Below are positions 1 through 11,900 of a stretch of 64,000 bases of DNA, piece by piece. Under the pieces are notes generated by a model that saw only the letters and a list, made by a program, of their open reading frames with translations, was not told the origin of the DNA and made no database searches. Position 1 is the stretch's first letter. Each line of letters starts with the position of its first letter. Origin of the DNA: Paguma larvata (taxonomy: Eukaryota; Chordata; Mammalia; Carnivora; Viverridae); NCBI GenBank assembly GCA_030068075.1, contig CM057831.1:11203370-11267369 (forward strand), in the 5' to 3' direction. The position numbers were made by a program, and so were the translations under genes.

Positions 1-119
1 GCCATCAGGGAGAAAAGAAAGAAGGGATGAAGCTAAAAACTTTAAAACTTTACTGTGTGCTGGGCACTCAGATATTTTATGTTATTTATATCCTTTCAAG
101 TTAGGTACCTTTTGTTTTA

Positions 120-590
120 TAATGAAAACATCTCCAAACAAAAACTTGTACATGACTGTTCACAGCAGCATTATTCAAAATAGCTAACAGTGGAAAAAAG
201 CCCTATGATAAACCAAATGTAGAATAGCCATACAACAGAATTATTATTCAGCAATACAAAGGCAAGGACTGATAGATGCTACAACATGGATGAACCCTAA
301 AAAATGCTAAGTCAAAGAAGCCACTCACAGAAAACCATGGATATGATTCCTTTAAATGAAATGTCCAGAATAGGCAAATCCATAGACAGAAAGTAGATTA
401 GTGGTTGGTTAGGGCTAGGGGAAGATGAAGGGAGACTGCTAAAGCAGTTTCTTTTTGAAGTGATGAAAATTTTCTACAAATGATTGTAGTAAAAGTTGCA
501 CTACTGTGAATATCCTAAAAACCACTGAATTGTATGCTTTAAATGTATGAATTGTGTGATATGGGATTTGTATCTTAATCAAAAAATCCC
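120..590 (+). mobile_element. L1 (old L1M type) 3' end
   Basis: Typical L1 3' wording: 'gcagcattattcaaaatagc', then 'acaacatggatgaacc', ending with 'cactgaattgtatgcttta' and a degenerate A-rich end. Long diverged, non-coding. Confidence 0.75.
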
Positions 591-599
591 ATGACAACC

Positions 600-1060
600 C
601 CACAGTCTGAGATTTGATTCTGCCATCTTACCTCTCCAAGTTCATGTTTCACTGTAAGTTCTAAGGATTGATCCACAAACATTTGTTGTGTTTTGGTTAC
701 CCCAGGATCCATTTCCCCTTTTCCAGTAGCACCCTAATTTCCATCTAAAGAATTAACATCTTCCCCACCCCATCAGAGAGTCTAGCCAAACTCCTCAGCC
801 AATTAGGAGACATCAACTGAAGCCAGGCCAGCTCTAGGCTCCCTTCTAAGAATTTAAATTGTTAAAGTACATCCTATAACAATCTGTAGCTTTCTAACCC
901 CTTCACAGCTATCTCAGTTCTTGATCTATTCCAAGTGTGTTTCTCCAGACTTTTCTCACTCTTGTGAACTCCTGATATTTTCAATAAATTTCCCTTTGCT
1001 TAAGTTAGCCCCAGTTGGTTTCTGTTGCCTACAACCAAAGCACAGTGTACTTCTCAATTT
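600..1060 (+). repeat. Possible LTR-like remnant
   Basis: The block ends with 'caataaatttccctttgctt' and a 'ggtttctgttgcctacaacc' stretch, which resembles the 3' part of an old mammalian LTR. Family not resolved; no internal coding region. Confidence 0.25.
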
Positions 1061-1458
1061 TCTAGTACTGAGAGGCATTTGACAAGTGTCTTACCTAAAA
1101 AAGCTGAAAACTGCCCAATTAGCTGCTTTTGGAGTAGCTGTTTCTTTTTACCTCCTAGTGCCTGAGGACCTTAAGAATACTAATTTCGGGGGAAAAGATA
1201 GTATGACTATGGTGGAGAAGATGGCAATGGGTATTACAGATTATCTACTGTTACCCAGAAAAAAATGATATGGAAGATAGAACACACTCCAATTTTACCA
1301 CAGTAACCAATGAGAAAATGTTTTTAAAAATTTTTCTGCAAATTTAGGAAAACAATTCCTAGAGGCATAAGAAATCCACATTAACAAGAGAAATGATTTG
1401 CAAAGGATTAAGAATGCTGTAATTCCTAGCTATCAACAATAAACGACTCTTTTTTCTT

Positions 1459-1685
1459 TAAAATTTTTTTAATGTTCATTTATTTTTGAGACAGAGAGAG
1501 TGAGTGAGAGACAGAGCACAAGTCGGAGAGGGGCAGAAAGAGAGACAGAGACACAGAATCCAAAGCAGGCTCCAGGCTCTGAGCTGTCAGCACAGAGCCC
1601 AACGCGGAGCTCAAATTCACAAGCTGTGAGATCATGACCTGAGGTGAAGTCGGACACTTAACCAACTGAGTCACCCAGGTGTCCC
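1459..1685 (-). mobile_element. Feline CAN-SINE (SINEC_Fc type)
   Basis: Representative copy of the main SINE family here. On its own strand it has a tRNA-Lys-like head with A and B box remnants, a tRNA-unrelated body, a CT-rich run and an A-rich tail, so it needs L1 enzymes to move. Target-site duplication caataaacgact (1437-1448) / caataaactact (1685-1696). Confidence 0.9.
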
Positions 1686-1901
1686 AATAAACTACTAATT
1701 CTTATTAGACCTGGTTGAGAAAATGATTTCTCAAAATAGTTGAGAAACTTTGTTGCCAACAATAAGGAACTTCTGTGTTTCCCTCAATAATGGACTATTT
1801 GCCGTTTCATCATTATCTATCTTACCTAAAAAGTCTTCAAAGGTTGTATACAGGGTCTGGAAGCAGTAAAGAGCTGTCATTTTCAACCATCTCAAAGTTA
1901 A

Positions 1902-2201
1902 CAGTTGACCCTCGAACGAGGGACTCTCAGGCACTGACACCCCCACCCTGCCGCATGGTGGCATAGTCTTTTGACTCCTCTACAACTACTAATAGCCTAC
2001 TGTTGACTGGAAGCCTTACTGGTAAGGTAAACAATCAATTAACACATTTTGTATGTTTTATGTAAATAAGCGATAAAGCAAGCTAGAAAAAAGAAAATAT
2101 TACGCGAGTCCTAAAGAAAACACATTTACAGTACTGGGGAAAAAATATCTGTGTATAAGTGGATCCATGCAGTTCAAACCCTTGTTTAAGAGTGGACTCT
2201 G
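1902..2201. mobile_element. TcMar-Tigger-type MITE (MER8-like)
   Basis: Inverted ends: cagttgaccctcgaacgagg at the left, and gcagttcaaacccttg ending ...gtggactctg at the right, flanked by TA. The interior contains 'actactaatagcctactgtt' and 'gtataagtggatcc'. It carries no transposase and is long inactive. Confidence 0.75.
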
Positions 2202-3049
2202 TAAGGCTTCACGATGTTAAGCAGAATAAAACAGTAGATTCTCAGGTCTTCCAAAGAAGTCTGTGCTCCTATAAAGCTATGCTGTTAGAATGGCATAGTT
2301 ATGCTAGCTCTGAGGGAGAGCATTCAGAACTAGAACTAGAGTCACAGATGGCTGCATGCACCAAAGAAAGATGCGTGGAAGCAATCTGTAGTATATATGG
2401 TTCCAGCCTGTCAGGATACAATCTTTTTTGAGGATGTAATTTTAAGTGCCTCACTGTCCAATAATCTTAGGGCCAACAAAGTTTCACCATCTCTTAAAAA
2501 AATTCAAATGCAGATGACACCCATCTGATCAAAAAGGCTTTTGTATCTGGGGAAAAAAAATGTCTGGACAACACTGTAAAACTAAGCACTATAGAATATC
2601 TTAAAAACAACTGGAAAACGGGGAGAGAGAAAGTAGGTAAGAACAGAATGAATAGAAGGCAGCCAGCCAGTCATGAGGTTAGATTTTACTAGATCTAAAT
2701 TTTTTCTAAATTTGTTTCAAAATCCTAATATTTATAGTTTGTTAAACTAAATAATTCTAAGGACCATCTTGTATTTTCCACAGATTCTCAGGCAAAGCAA
2801 TAGTGAAGAAAAAGACAGTATGAATGGTGGTTCCAGGTTATATAAAATAATACTTTGTATCTGTACACTGCTTTGCTATGTCAAAATATTTTGTTTACAA
2901 ACTGTATCTAATTCTCACAAAAACTCTGCGAGGAAGATTATTTTTACTTTACAGAGAAAGCTAGGTGTGAAACTGGTTAAGTAGATAGAGAGATAAAACT
3001 GCTTTTATGTTATATTCATACTTAGATGCAAACAACAAAGTCAATTTCA

Positions 3050-3242
3050 GGGGTGCCTCAGTGGCTCAGTCTGTTAAGTATCCAACTCTTAATTTTGGCT
3101 CAGGTCATGATCTCATGGTTTGTGAGACCAACTCCTGTGTCAAGCTCTACACTAATAGTGCAGAGCCTGGCTGGGATTGTCTCTCTCTCCTTCTCCTGAC
3201 CCCAAAATGAACAAATACACATTAAACAACAACAACAACAAA
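3050..3242 (+). mobile_element. CAN-SINE, 3' part diverged
   Basis: Head ggggtgcctcagtggctcag; the tail has decayed to an (AAC)n run. Flanks acaaagtcaattt / acaaagtcaacttt fit a duplication. Confidence 0.8.
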
Positions 3243-3464
3243 ATACAAAGTCAACTTTAAATTGTAATACAAAGGTGGGAAACAGAGCCAGCAAGGATCC
3301 ATTAAGAATTAGGTCTCCTAAATGAACCAATCTCTCTCCCTCTTTTTTTTTTTTTTTTTGAGGAAGATAGGGGTATTCATTCCTTCCTGCCTCCCACCAT
3401 TTCCTTTTTTTCATAAAACGAGTATATGAAATAACCCGTAGCAATCATAGACCATTCATCATCT

Positions 3465-3655
3465 ACCAGGTACTATTAATAAGCATATTAACATGAATTA
3501 TCTCACGTAATCTTCACAACAACTCTGATATATACTATTATGTCAATTTTATGGGCTAGGAAACTGATGATTATAGAGATACCTCAAATAATCAACTTTA
3601 GGGGGAGCTGGGAATTCAACCTGGGCAGTCTGACTGCAAAGTTACACAACAGTTC
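3465..3655 (-). mobile_element. MIR
   Basis: Reverse-oriented MIR core: 'atctcacgtaatcttcacaa', 'tgggctaggaaactgatg' and 'gggaattcaacctgggcagt'. Confidence 0.65.
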
Positions 3656-3689
3656 TACAGACCAAGGTTGCATGTGTACATGTCAACCA

Positions 3690-3835
3690 TAATTTCACCA
3701 AAGCCTTCTAAACAGTACTGAATATCACAGGCATTTCCTGCCATGTACCTTTCTGAGTACTGGAGATACAAAGTTGAGTGATACAGTCCCTACAATAGAA
3801 GACTCTCATAAAACCATCATCCCTGTAGATAAAAT
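3690..3835 (-). mobile_element. L2 fragment
   Basis: 'ctgagtactggagatacaaa' followed by 'acagtccctacaa' follows the L2 3' region in reverse. Confidence 0.45.
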
Positions 3836-4129
3836 GGATTAATATGAACTACATTATGTAAAAGTAAATTCCAAAATATTTTTAACGTATGTACTCAAAT
3901 TGTCTATCTGATGATATATAATCTTGATACTTTCTCCAGCCATGACAAACCTCTTTAGTTTATCCACAAAGGCACAGAAAGGTAAGAATCCCTAGGCAAT
4001 CGCTACCCCAGTGTTCTCTGCTTGGAATATGGCTCACTTCTTCCAGGTTATTCCATCTTCCTTTAATGGCTACATATATACACAATTCCAACTAGAAGAG
4101 GGCTCCTAACAGCACACTGAAATTATCTG

Positions 4130-4240
4130 TATAGTCAGCGGTCTTATCCACCTGGCTGTGAGGGCTGGAACCCTATGTATCTTGTTCATCGCAACATCTC
4201 CAGTGTCTAACATTTTCTGGGTCACTCAGTACATGTTTGC
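4130..4240 (+). mobile_element. L2 3' end fragment
   Basis: 'tatcttgttcatcgcaacat' and 'ccagtgtctaac' resemble the terminal part of L2 in forward orientation. Short and diverged. Confidence 0.35.
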
Positions 4241-4379
4241 TCCACGAAAAAAGGGCTCATTGTCACAGGGTTTGTCCTAACTACAGCATGGATCCAACAG
4301 TTTCAACTAACATGCATGTTTAGGTCTACATGTATGTATGTGCACATACACATTTCCACCTAAAGAGCTAAGAGTGCAC

Positions 4380-5740
4380 TTAGTACTCAGATCTGAGTCT
4401 CTAATACTATGTCCCACTGACAATCAGGGCTCTTTGGAGAAATGGCTGATTCCAAGGCTGAGACAATGTAGGTGCAGATAAGCCTGACATCATGATATAC
4501 CGAAAAAGAGGTAGTATTCAAGGAAAAAGAAGAGGGGAAGTGAGGAGTGAACAGGAAGAGCACAGATGATTTTTAGGGCAATAAGGCTACTCTGTATAAT
4601 ACTACAATGATGGGTACATGTCAGCATACATTTGTCCAAACCTATAGAAAGTACAACACCAAGAGTGAACACTAATGCATACTATAAATATACTACAAAC
4701 TTTGGGTAAAGTTAACAGAGGTTCCTTAGTTATAAAAAATGTATCATTCGTGTGAGGGATGTTGATAATGAAGGAGACTATGCATGAGTAGGGACCAGGG
4801 TTTATGGGAAATCTCTATTTTCTGCTCAATTGCTGTGAACTTAAAATTGCTCCAAAAGACAGTCTATCAGAAAAAAAGCAGGGGTGGGGGGGATATTACA
4901 AAAACACAGAAACCAGCTTCGAGGAGCTCACCATAGCCAAATATGGGACAATTTGATCATGAAAATACCACCAGGGGAAAAAAAATCCATGCGCCCACAC
5001 TGATAATATATAGCTACATGAAAAGAAGGCTCTTCTTCACAAGGCCAAATGTGCAAGGAGCACTACCACTGGAAAGTCATCATAACTCACCAGAATAAAG
5101 ATTAGAGTATGCAAGAATCACCAATGGACACTAAGACTATGGAGAAATTTTGATGGAAGAATAAGATACCTGCACGGTTTTAAAGTGCTCCCCATAGACT
5201 GCTTCTTAGTTTTAAGAGAAGGGGGGAGGGGGGAAGCAGTTAATTAAGGGTGCCTGGACAGCTCAGTCAGTTAAGTGTCCAACTTGATTTCAGCTCAGGT
5301 CATGATCTCACAGTGAGATTGAGCCCTGCACTGGGCCCCATACTGACAGCACGGAGCCTGCTTGGGATTCTCTCTCTCCTCTCTCTGCCCCCTTCCCTGC
5401 TCACACGTGTGCACACACTCTCTCTTAAAATAAATAAAAACTTAAAAATAATCAGGCACCACCTTGAGAGGATAATTAAAATTAAATTCACCACTGAGAA
5501 ATAGATGGACACTATGTATACCCCACAATGTGTTAGCCTGAGAAGGCCATAAAATGACTTCTACAGTATCCTGGCTATGAATGCATAGCTTGAGTCTCAT
5601 CACATGCAGACATGAGACAAACCCAAACGAGGAGTGTTCTATTAAAAAATAAAAGGCGGCTGTATTTTTAATGTCAATGTCATAAAACACCAAAAAAAAA
5701 AAAAAAAAAGAAGGGAGAAACGCTAGGGAAATGCTCGCGA
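4380..5740 (+). mobile_element. Old L1M (L1ME/HAL1-like) 3' end
   Basis: It aligns with 34360-35460 in the same order: 'ttggagaaatggctgattcc' against 'ttggagaaatgattgattcc', then the 'actgataatatatag' and 'gatacctgcacggtttt' blocks. It ends in an A-run at 5691-5709 and is interrupted by a SINE at 5248. Confidence 0.6.
5248..5449 (+). mobile_element. CAN-SINE
   Basis: Head gggtgcctggacagctcag, CT-rich run at 5369-5392 and tail aaaataaataaaaactt. Inserted inside the old L1M 3' end. Confidence 0.88.
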
Positions 5741-6048
5741 CTGAAAAACATTAAAGAAACACAATTAACTATGTAATATAGTTTTGTAATATACCTGACC
5801 CTAGAATGCATTCTGTACAGAAGAGAAAAAAAAATCCTATAAAGGATATTTTAAAGTCAATTAAAAATCGGAATACAAATGACGGAGGAGATAAAAATAC
5901 TGTATTAAACTGACCAAAGATAACCGTACTATGGTTACCCACAGGCACCTAGGGACACCTGGCTGGCACAGGTGGTAGAACAGGTTACTCTTCATTAAGT
6001 GCTGGTTAACTCTATCGTTCACACAGATCAAAAAGTATAGACTGCTTA

Positions 6049-6192
<144 letters not shown>

Positions 6193-6413
6193 CTACTCAG
6201 ACAGACAAAACAAATAAAATAACAATAAAATAATAAAGTACAACTGTGTTCCTTTGACAGTATGCTTAAGAAAGTTTGTTTCAGAAACTTTTTATCTACC
6301 CTATTTAAAATATAAATATATGCAAATTAGTTGTCTTGATCTATATTTCAAGTATTCCTAAAGAATAACCACTCTTTAATGCACACAAGCCATTTAAAAA
6401 TTGTTTGGGCAGG

Positions 6414-6634
6414 AGGGGCACCTGGGTGGCTGTTGGTTAAGCAGCTGACTTCGGCTCAGGTCATGATCTCACCGTTTCTTGAGCTCCCCTCGTCAGGCTC
6501 TGTGCTGATAGCTCGAAGCATGGAGCCTGCTTCAGATTCTATGGTTCCCTCTCTCTGTACTTCCCCTGCTCATGCTCTGTCTCTCTTTCTCAAGAATAAA
6601 CATTAAAAATTTTTTAAAATAAGAAAATAAAATA
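6414..6634 (+). mobile_element. CAN-SINE, first of a pair
   Basis: Flanked by aaaaattgtttggg (6396-6409) and aaaaattgttttgg (6635-6648). A second SINE follows directly. Confidence 0.9.
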
Positions 6635-6652
6635 AAAATTGTTTTGGAGAGG

Positions 6653-6822
6653 GGTGCCTGGGTGTCTAAGTGGGTTAAGTAGCTGACTTTTGATTTCGGC
6701 TCAGGTCATGATCTCATAGTTCATGAGTTCGGGCCCCGTGTTGGGCTCTGTGCTGATAGTGTGGGGCCTGCTTGGGATCCTCTCGCTCTCTCATAAAGAA
6801 ATAAACATTTAAAAAATAAAAC
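6653..6822 (+). mobile_element. CAN-SINE, second of a pair
   Basis: It uses the same target word again: aaattgttttgggg follows at 6823-6836. The 3' body is shorter than in its neighbour. Confidence 0.9.
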
Positions 6823-6999
6823 AAATTGTTTTGGGGAAAGGCCACCTGTGATTATATTCTTCTGAAAACTGGAAGAATACTGTTATTTCTATGTAAGTAC
6901 CATGCTATGAAATACAAATCATAAGATGTGAGGTCAAACCCCAGCTCCCACCACTCACTGCCTACAAATATCCTATCCTAAATAAAGGTTTCTCACACT

Positions 7000-7165
7000 T
7001 AGCACTATTGTCATTTGGCCCAGAAAATTCTGTTGTAAGGGGATGTCCTGTAGCATCCCCCCAGTTGAGTTTAACCAGCTGAGTTAACCAAAAATGTGTC
7101 TAGCTACTGCTAAACAACCCCTAAGAGACAAAAATCACCCCTAGCTGGGAACACTGCACCAAGAG
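7000..7165. mobile_element. hAT-Charlie-type MITE
   Basis: 'tttctcacacttagcactat', 'gggatgtcctgtagcatc' and 'ccaaaaatgtgtctagct' follow a common mammalian hAT MITE. The subfamily was not decided. Confidence 0.5.
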
Positions 7166-7513
7166 AACTAACCTTTCAACCTTCCTTGTTCTCATCCACA
7201 AAACAGGGTTAATACCTGACCTGAATATTACTATGTTGGTGGAAGCAAATGAGAATTTTGCAAAAATGTCTTGCAAATCATCAAAGTACTCCATAAGTTA
7301 GATAAAATACACGTGTAAACACAGTATTTAAAATATAGACAGACATTACTGTCTTAATAAGAATTCCTCCAAACAGTGAAAAATTTTGGCAATTCATCAT
7401 ATAGAATATAATTTCAACCATTTCAACCTATTTCAGAGTAAACACACAGCGCCTACTGTTGTGTAACTACCTCACTTTTAGAGTTTCCATAGCATTTTTC
7501 CACTTGAATTTTA

Positions 7514-7624
<111 letters not shown>

Positions 7625-7816
7625 TCACAGCATCACTCTTCTAATAATACAAAGATGATTCACCACAATTATAATAAACACAGTAAGTTTAATATATTGC
7701 CATTTACTTCAGAATATAGTTAACAGAAATAAACAGCTTTAGAAAAACTGGTCTTCTTACAAAAGAACAATCTAGAGAGGATAAAAAAAATCAAAAATAG
7801 AAGGGAATAACAAGGC

Positions 7817-7925
7817 AGGGGCACTATGGGTGGCTCAGGTGGAAGATCATGTGACTCTCTGATCTCACGGTCATGAATTTTGAGTCTCAAGTTGGATGCA
7901 GAGATTATTTATACTAATAAAACCT
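7817..7925 (+). mobile_element. Degenerate tRNA-type SINE (short subtype)
   Basis: 'ggcactatgggtggctcag' then 'gttggatgcagagattattt' and an A-run. This is the short CAN-SINE subtype without the CT-rich body. Confidence 0.55.
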
Positions 7926-7964
7926 AAAAAAAAAAAAAAAGGAGGGAACAAGGCACTTGTACCC

Positions 7965-8157
7965 CCCTCCTTTTTTTGCAAAGAGAGCACACAAGCCAGG
8001 GAGAGGGGCAGAGGGGGGGAGGGGGAAGGGGAGGGAGAGGGGGAATCCTGAGGAAGCATGGAGCCCAATATAGGGCTCGATTCCAAGATTCCAGAATCAT
8101 GACCTGAGCTGAAATCAAGAGTCAGATGCTTAAGATACTGAGCCACCCAGGCACCCC
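7965..8157 (-). mobile_element. CAN-SINE
   Basis: Ends 'actgagccacccaggcacccc'. The GA-rich body is expanded at 8005-8044 (G-rich agagggg units). Confidence 0.85.
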
Positions 8158-8524
8158 TGGGCATCCATCCTCTTAAGAGCAGTAGTGTAGTATATAGTGC
8201 AACTGTTGTCAAAACTGGTAACCCATGTGTTTTAATATACATAGTGTGCTTTAAATTAGTTGCCAACATTTAAAAATTATAAATTTCATATAAAAGTCCA
8301 CCTTCTGGCTTTTCTTGAAAAAACTGGAAGCTTTAGCAGCACTAGTTCCAAACTTCTACATGTCAACAGTTTGACAGAGCTTAATAACTGGGAGTTTAAA
8401 TCAAGCAGCAGACTCCTTTAGTTAGACCAAGTAAGTACGCTCTCATTTGGCACAGTCTCCTGTAAGCATCGGAGTTTCTAACTTCTGGTGAATAGTTAAA
8501 ACCAAGGGTTCTAAAGCTTCAAAA

Positions 8525-8915
8525 CTTTAGTTTCAAACCAGGTCAAGCCCTGGCTCTACTATTTATTATTTCTGTGACTTTGCAGCAGTTACTTTTCTAA
8601 GCCTCTAATTCTCTCCTATATCAAGTGGGTTAAGAATTATATCGAATAATATAATGCGCCTGGGTGGCTCTTAAGTGTCAGACTCTTGATTTCAGCTTAG
8701 GTCACGATCTCATGGTTCCTCAGATCAAGCCTGTGTCCATCTTGCATTGACAGTGCAGAGCCTGCTTGAGATTCTCTCTCTCTGCCCTTCTTCACCCCTG
8801 CATGTGCTTTCAAAATAAAGAACCATTAAAAAAAAAAAAAAAGAATTATGGCAAATAATTTATATAAAGCACTCAGCACAGTGCCTGGCAAAATAAGAAC
8901 TCAACATTAGCTGCT
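8525..8915 (+). mobile_element. MIR split by a SINE
   Basis: Left part 8525-8653 ('aagccctggctctactattt') and right part 8842-8915 ('agcactcagcacagtgcctg') make one forward MIR once the SINE is removed. Confidence 0.75.
8654..8841 (+). mobile_element. CAN-SINE inside MIR
   Basis: The duplicated target aagaattatatcgaataat / aagaattatggcaaataat has diverged, so the insertion is not recent. The head has lost several bases after ggctc. Confidence 0.88.
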
Positions 8916-9530
8916 AACAAACATCTCCCAATCTTTTTTACAGAGAATGCTTGAAATGACAAAAACACGTAAAATAAATTTCCTTTCCGGTCAGGTAAAA
9001 ATCTCAAATTACACTCAAAGCATCTATTAGGAAAAAAAATTGTCAATAAAGCAGACAATGATTTCAATTGTGTCATCTTTAAAATAAACAAAAGTTTTCA
9101 CTGATTATAGTAATTCTTATACAATCAGAGCCCCCAAAACATCTCAAGCATCTTGATTTAGAAAGAGCCATTTTACTTAAAACTAGGTCCCACATAATTT
9201 ATGATACTCTAACACAGGTAACTACTTGCTACCAGTTCCAAGGGTACCAAAGTCTTTCACCTCTGCCTATAAAACACACCAAGGTTTCTGAACAAAAATT
9301 TCAGTTGTACATCCTACTAGGCCAACTTGCCACTATCAAATTCAACATAAAGTGAATAAAAATGCAGAAATAGAATGGAAAATCTTACCACAAGGAACTT
9401 ATAATCTTAGGAGATAAAAAACCCAAACTATTTAAAATGAGAAAATAAGTGATAAGGTATTAAAATACTTATGAAGACAGTGATGGGATCTAAAACCTTC
9501 AAAAAAGGATTTAAGAAGCCCACAGAATTA

Positions 9531-9717
9531 GGGGTGCCTGGGTGGCTCAGTCGGTCAAGCATCCAACTTTGACTCATGTCATGATCTCGCAGTTCTTGAG
9601 TCTGAGCCCCATATTGGGCTCTCTGCTGTCAGGGGAGCCCGCTTCATATCCTCTGTCTCCCTTCCTCTCTGCCCTTCTCCCCTTCGTGCTCTTTCTCAAA
9701 AATAAACAAACATTAAG
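9531..9717 (+). mobile_element. CAN-SINE, left half of tandem pair
   Basis: Begins aggggtgcctgggtggctc. It joins the next SINE at 9718 with almost no spacer. Confidence 0.88.
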
Positions 9718-9915
9718 GGCGCCTGGGTGACTCAATCGGTTAAGTGACCGACTTTAGCTTAGGTCATGAACTCCAGGTTCTTGAGGTTGAGCCCCGCGTC
9801 GGGCTCTGTGCTGACAGCTCAGAGCCTGGAGCCTGCTTCGGCATGTCTCCCTCTCTCTCTTAAAAGTAAACATTAAAAAAAATTTTTTTAAATAAACGTT
9901 AAAAAAAAAAAAAAA
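9718..9915 (+). mobile_element. CAN-SINE, right half of tandem pair
   Basis: Begins gcgcctgggtgactcaatcg and ends in a 15-A tail. The pair is bounded by cccacagaatta on the left and acccagaatta on the right, so it may have landed as one unit. Confidence 0.88.
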
Positions 9916-10225
9916 GAACCCAGAATTAAAAAGAAACCATTAATCCCAGGATGAGCAAAAAACAGAAAGCAAAATCTACTGTTGTCTCAAATCAGAATTT
10001 AAGTAGAAAATAATAAAATAACATATCTTTATGTTTAAAAATAGCCTAAAGTTTTGCTGGCCTATTCATATTTTGTCAGGAGAAACTACAATTTAGAAAA
10101 TATTTTTTATTTCTATACTAACTAAAGCATTCACCTTAAAAATAAAATATGCAAAAACAAAAAAACCAGAACATGTACTGACGTCGGGTCTCTCAATGAC
10201 CAAATCATTTCCACTGGAAGTTAAT

Positions 10226-10445
10226 TTTTTTTTAAATTTTTAATGTTTTTATTCATTTTTGAGAGACAGAGATACAGAGTGCTAACGGGGAAGGGGCAGA
10301 GAGAGAGGGAGACACAGAATCGGAAGCGGGCTCCAGGCTCTGAGCGGTCAGCAGAGCCTGATGCGGTGCTCGAACCTACGAACTGTGAGATCATGACCTG
10401 AGCCGAAGTCGGACACTTAACAGACTGAGCCACCCAGGCGCCCCA
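10226..10445 (-). mobile_element. CAN-SINE
   Basis: Duplication actggaagttaat (10213-10225) / actggaagtgaat (10446-10458). Full length. Confidence 0.93.
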
Positions 10446-11424
10446 ACTGGAAGTGAATTCTTAAGGTCTCTAGCAAATCACATACCAGTAACCACCTATA
10501 GGATATTCAAGGGCTACTTTTCTTTAGGAAGTGCTTCTTAGGCATGGAGAAGATCTAGGTTGTAATAAAACATACATTTTAGTTCAGTGAAGCAGTTTCA
10601 TCATATGAAGATTTCAAGAGAGTAAATCAATCTTTATGGCTAGATTCTTAATAAAGCCAAACATGAAATGGGGCCAAGAGTCGAATTAATGTTTTCTGTT
10701 AACTGAATCTCTAGAGTGATAATTATCATTCAAATAATTTAAAGTGTACACTTAAGTGACAAATATCAGATTTAAAAGAAAAGAATATTGTGTAGTAAGA
10801 TGAGGCTCTTAAGTTTTTAGAGTCAACAAAGAGACTTGGGACTATTCACATATACATTTCCAAGAGTTCAAAATCTTGAATTCCCTTGTAATATTGTATA
10901 TGTGTAAAAGGAGAAAGCTTATCTAAAACAATACTAAACTAAGCCAAAAGTAACAATCTTAAAAAATATTAAAAAATAAAGTAACAAATTAAAAAAAAAG
11001 TTAAGGATAAATTTCTCTCAGTAACTATGTACTCAGAAGGCTGGGGTAAGTCTTTAAATTTAAAACTTGAAATTGTCTTTAACTGCCACTTCATCTAGGG
11101 TAAGGTACAGTTACAACACTAGGGAAAAAGCCATACTGGCAAAAACAGAATGAATCCGAGCTAATTATGAAAGCCAGAAATGTTTCAAAAAATAATGTAT
11201 ACAAAATTAATATATACCATCTGTGTCTATGTTTGTTACTTACAAGCCTGTGTTAAGTATGACAAAAATACATTATTACATTGCAAATACCCACCGGCCA
11301 TAATACAAAATCATCTGTCCTCTATTTGCAAGCTGAATGGTTAAACAAGGTATAAAGTAGTCAACAACAAAGTAACAAAAAGAAATCTTGGCCTCCCAAG
11401 TGTGTTTATTTATTCTAACACTTA

Positions 11425-11900
<476 letters not shown>

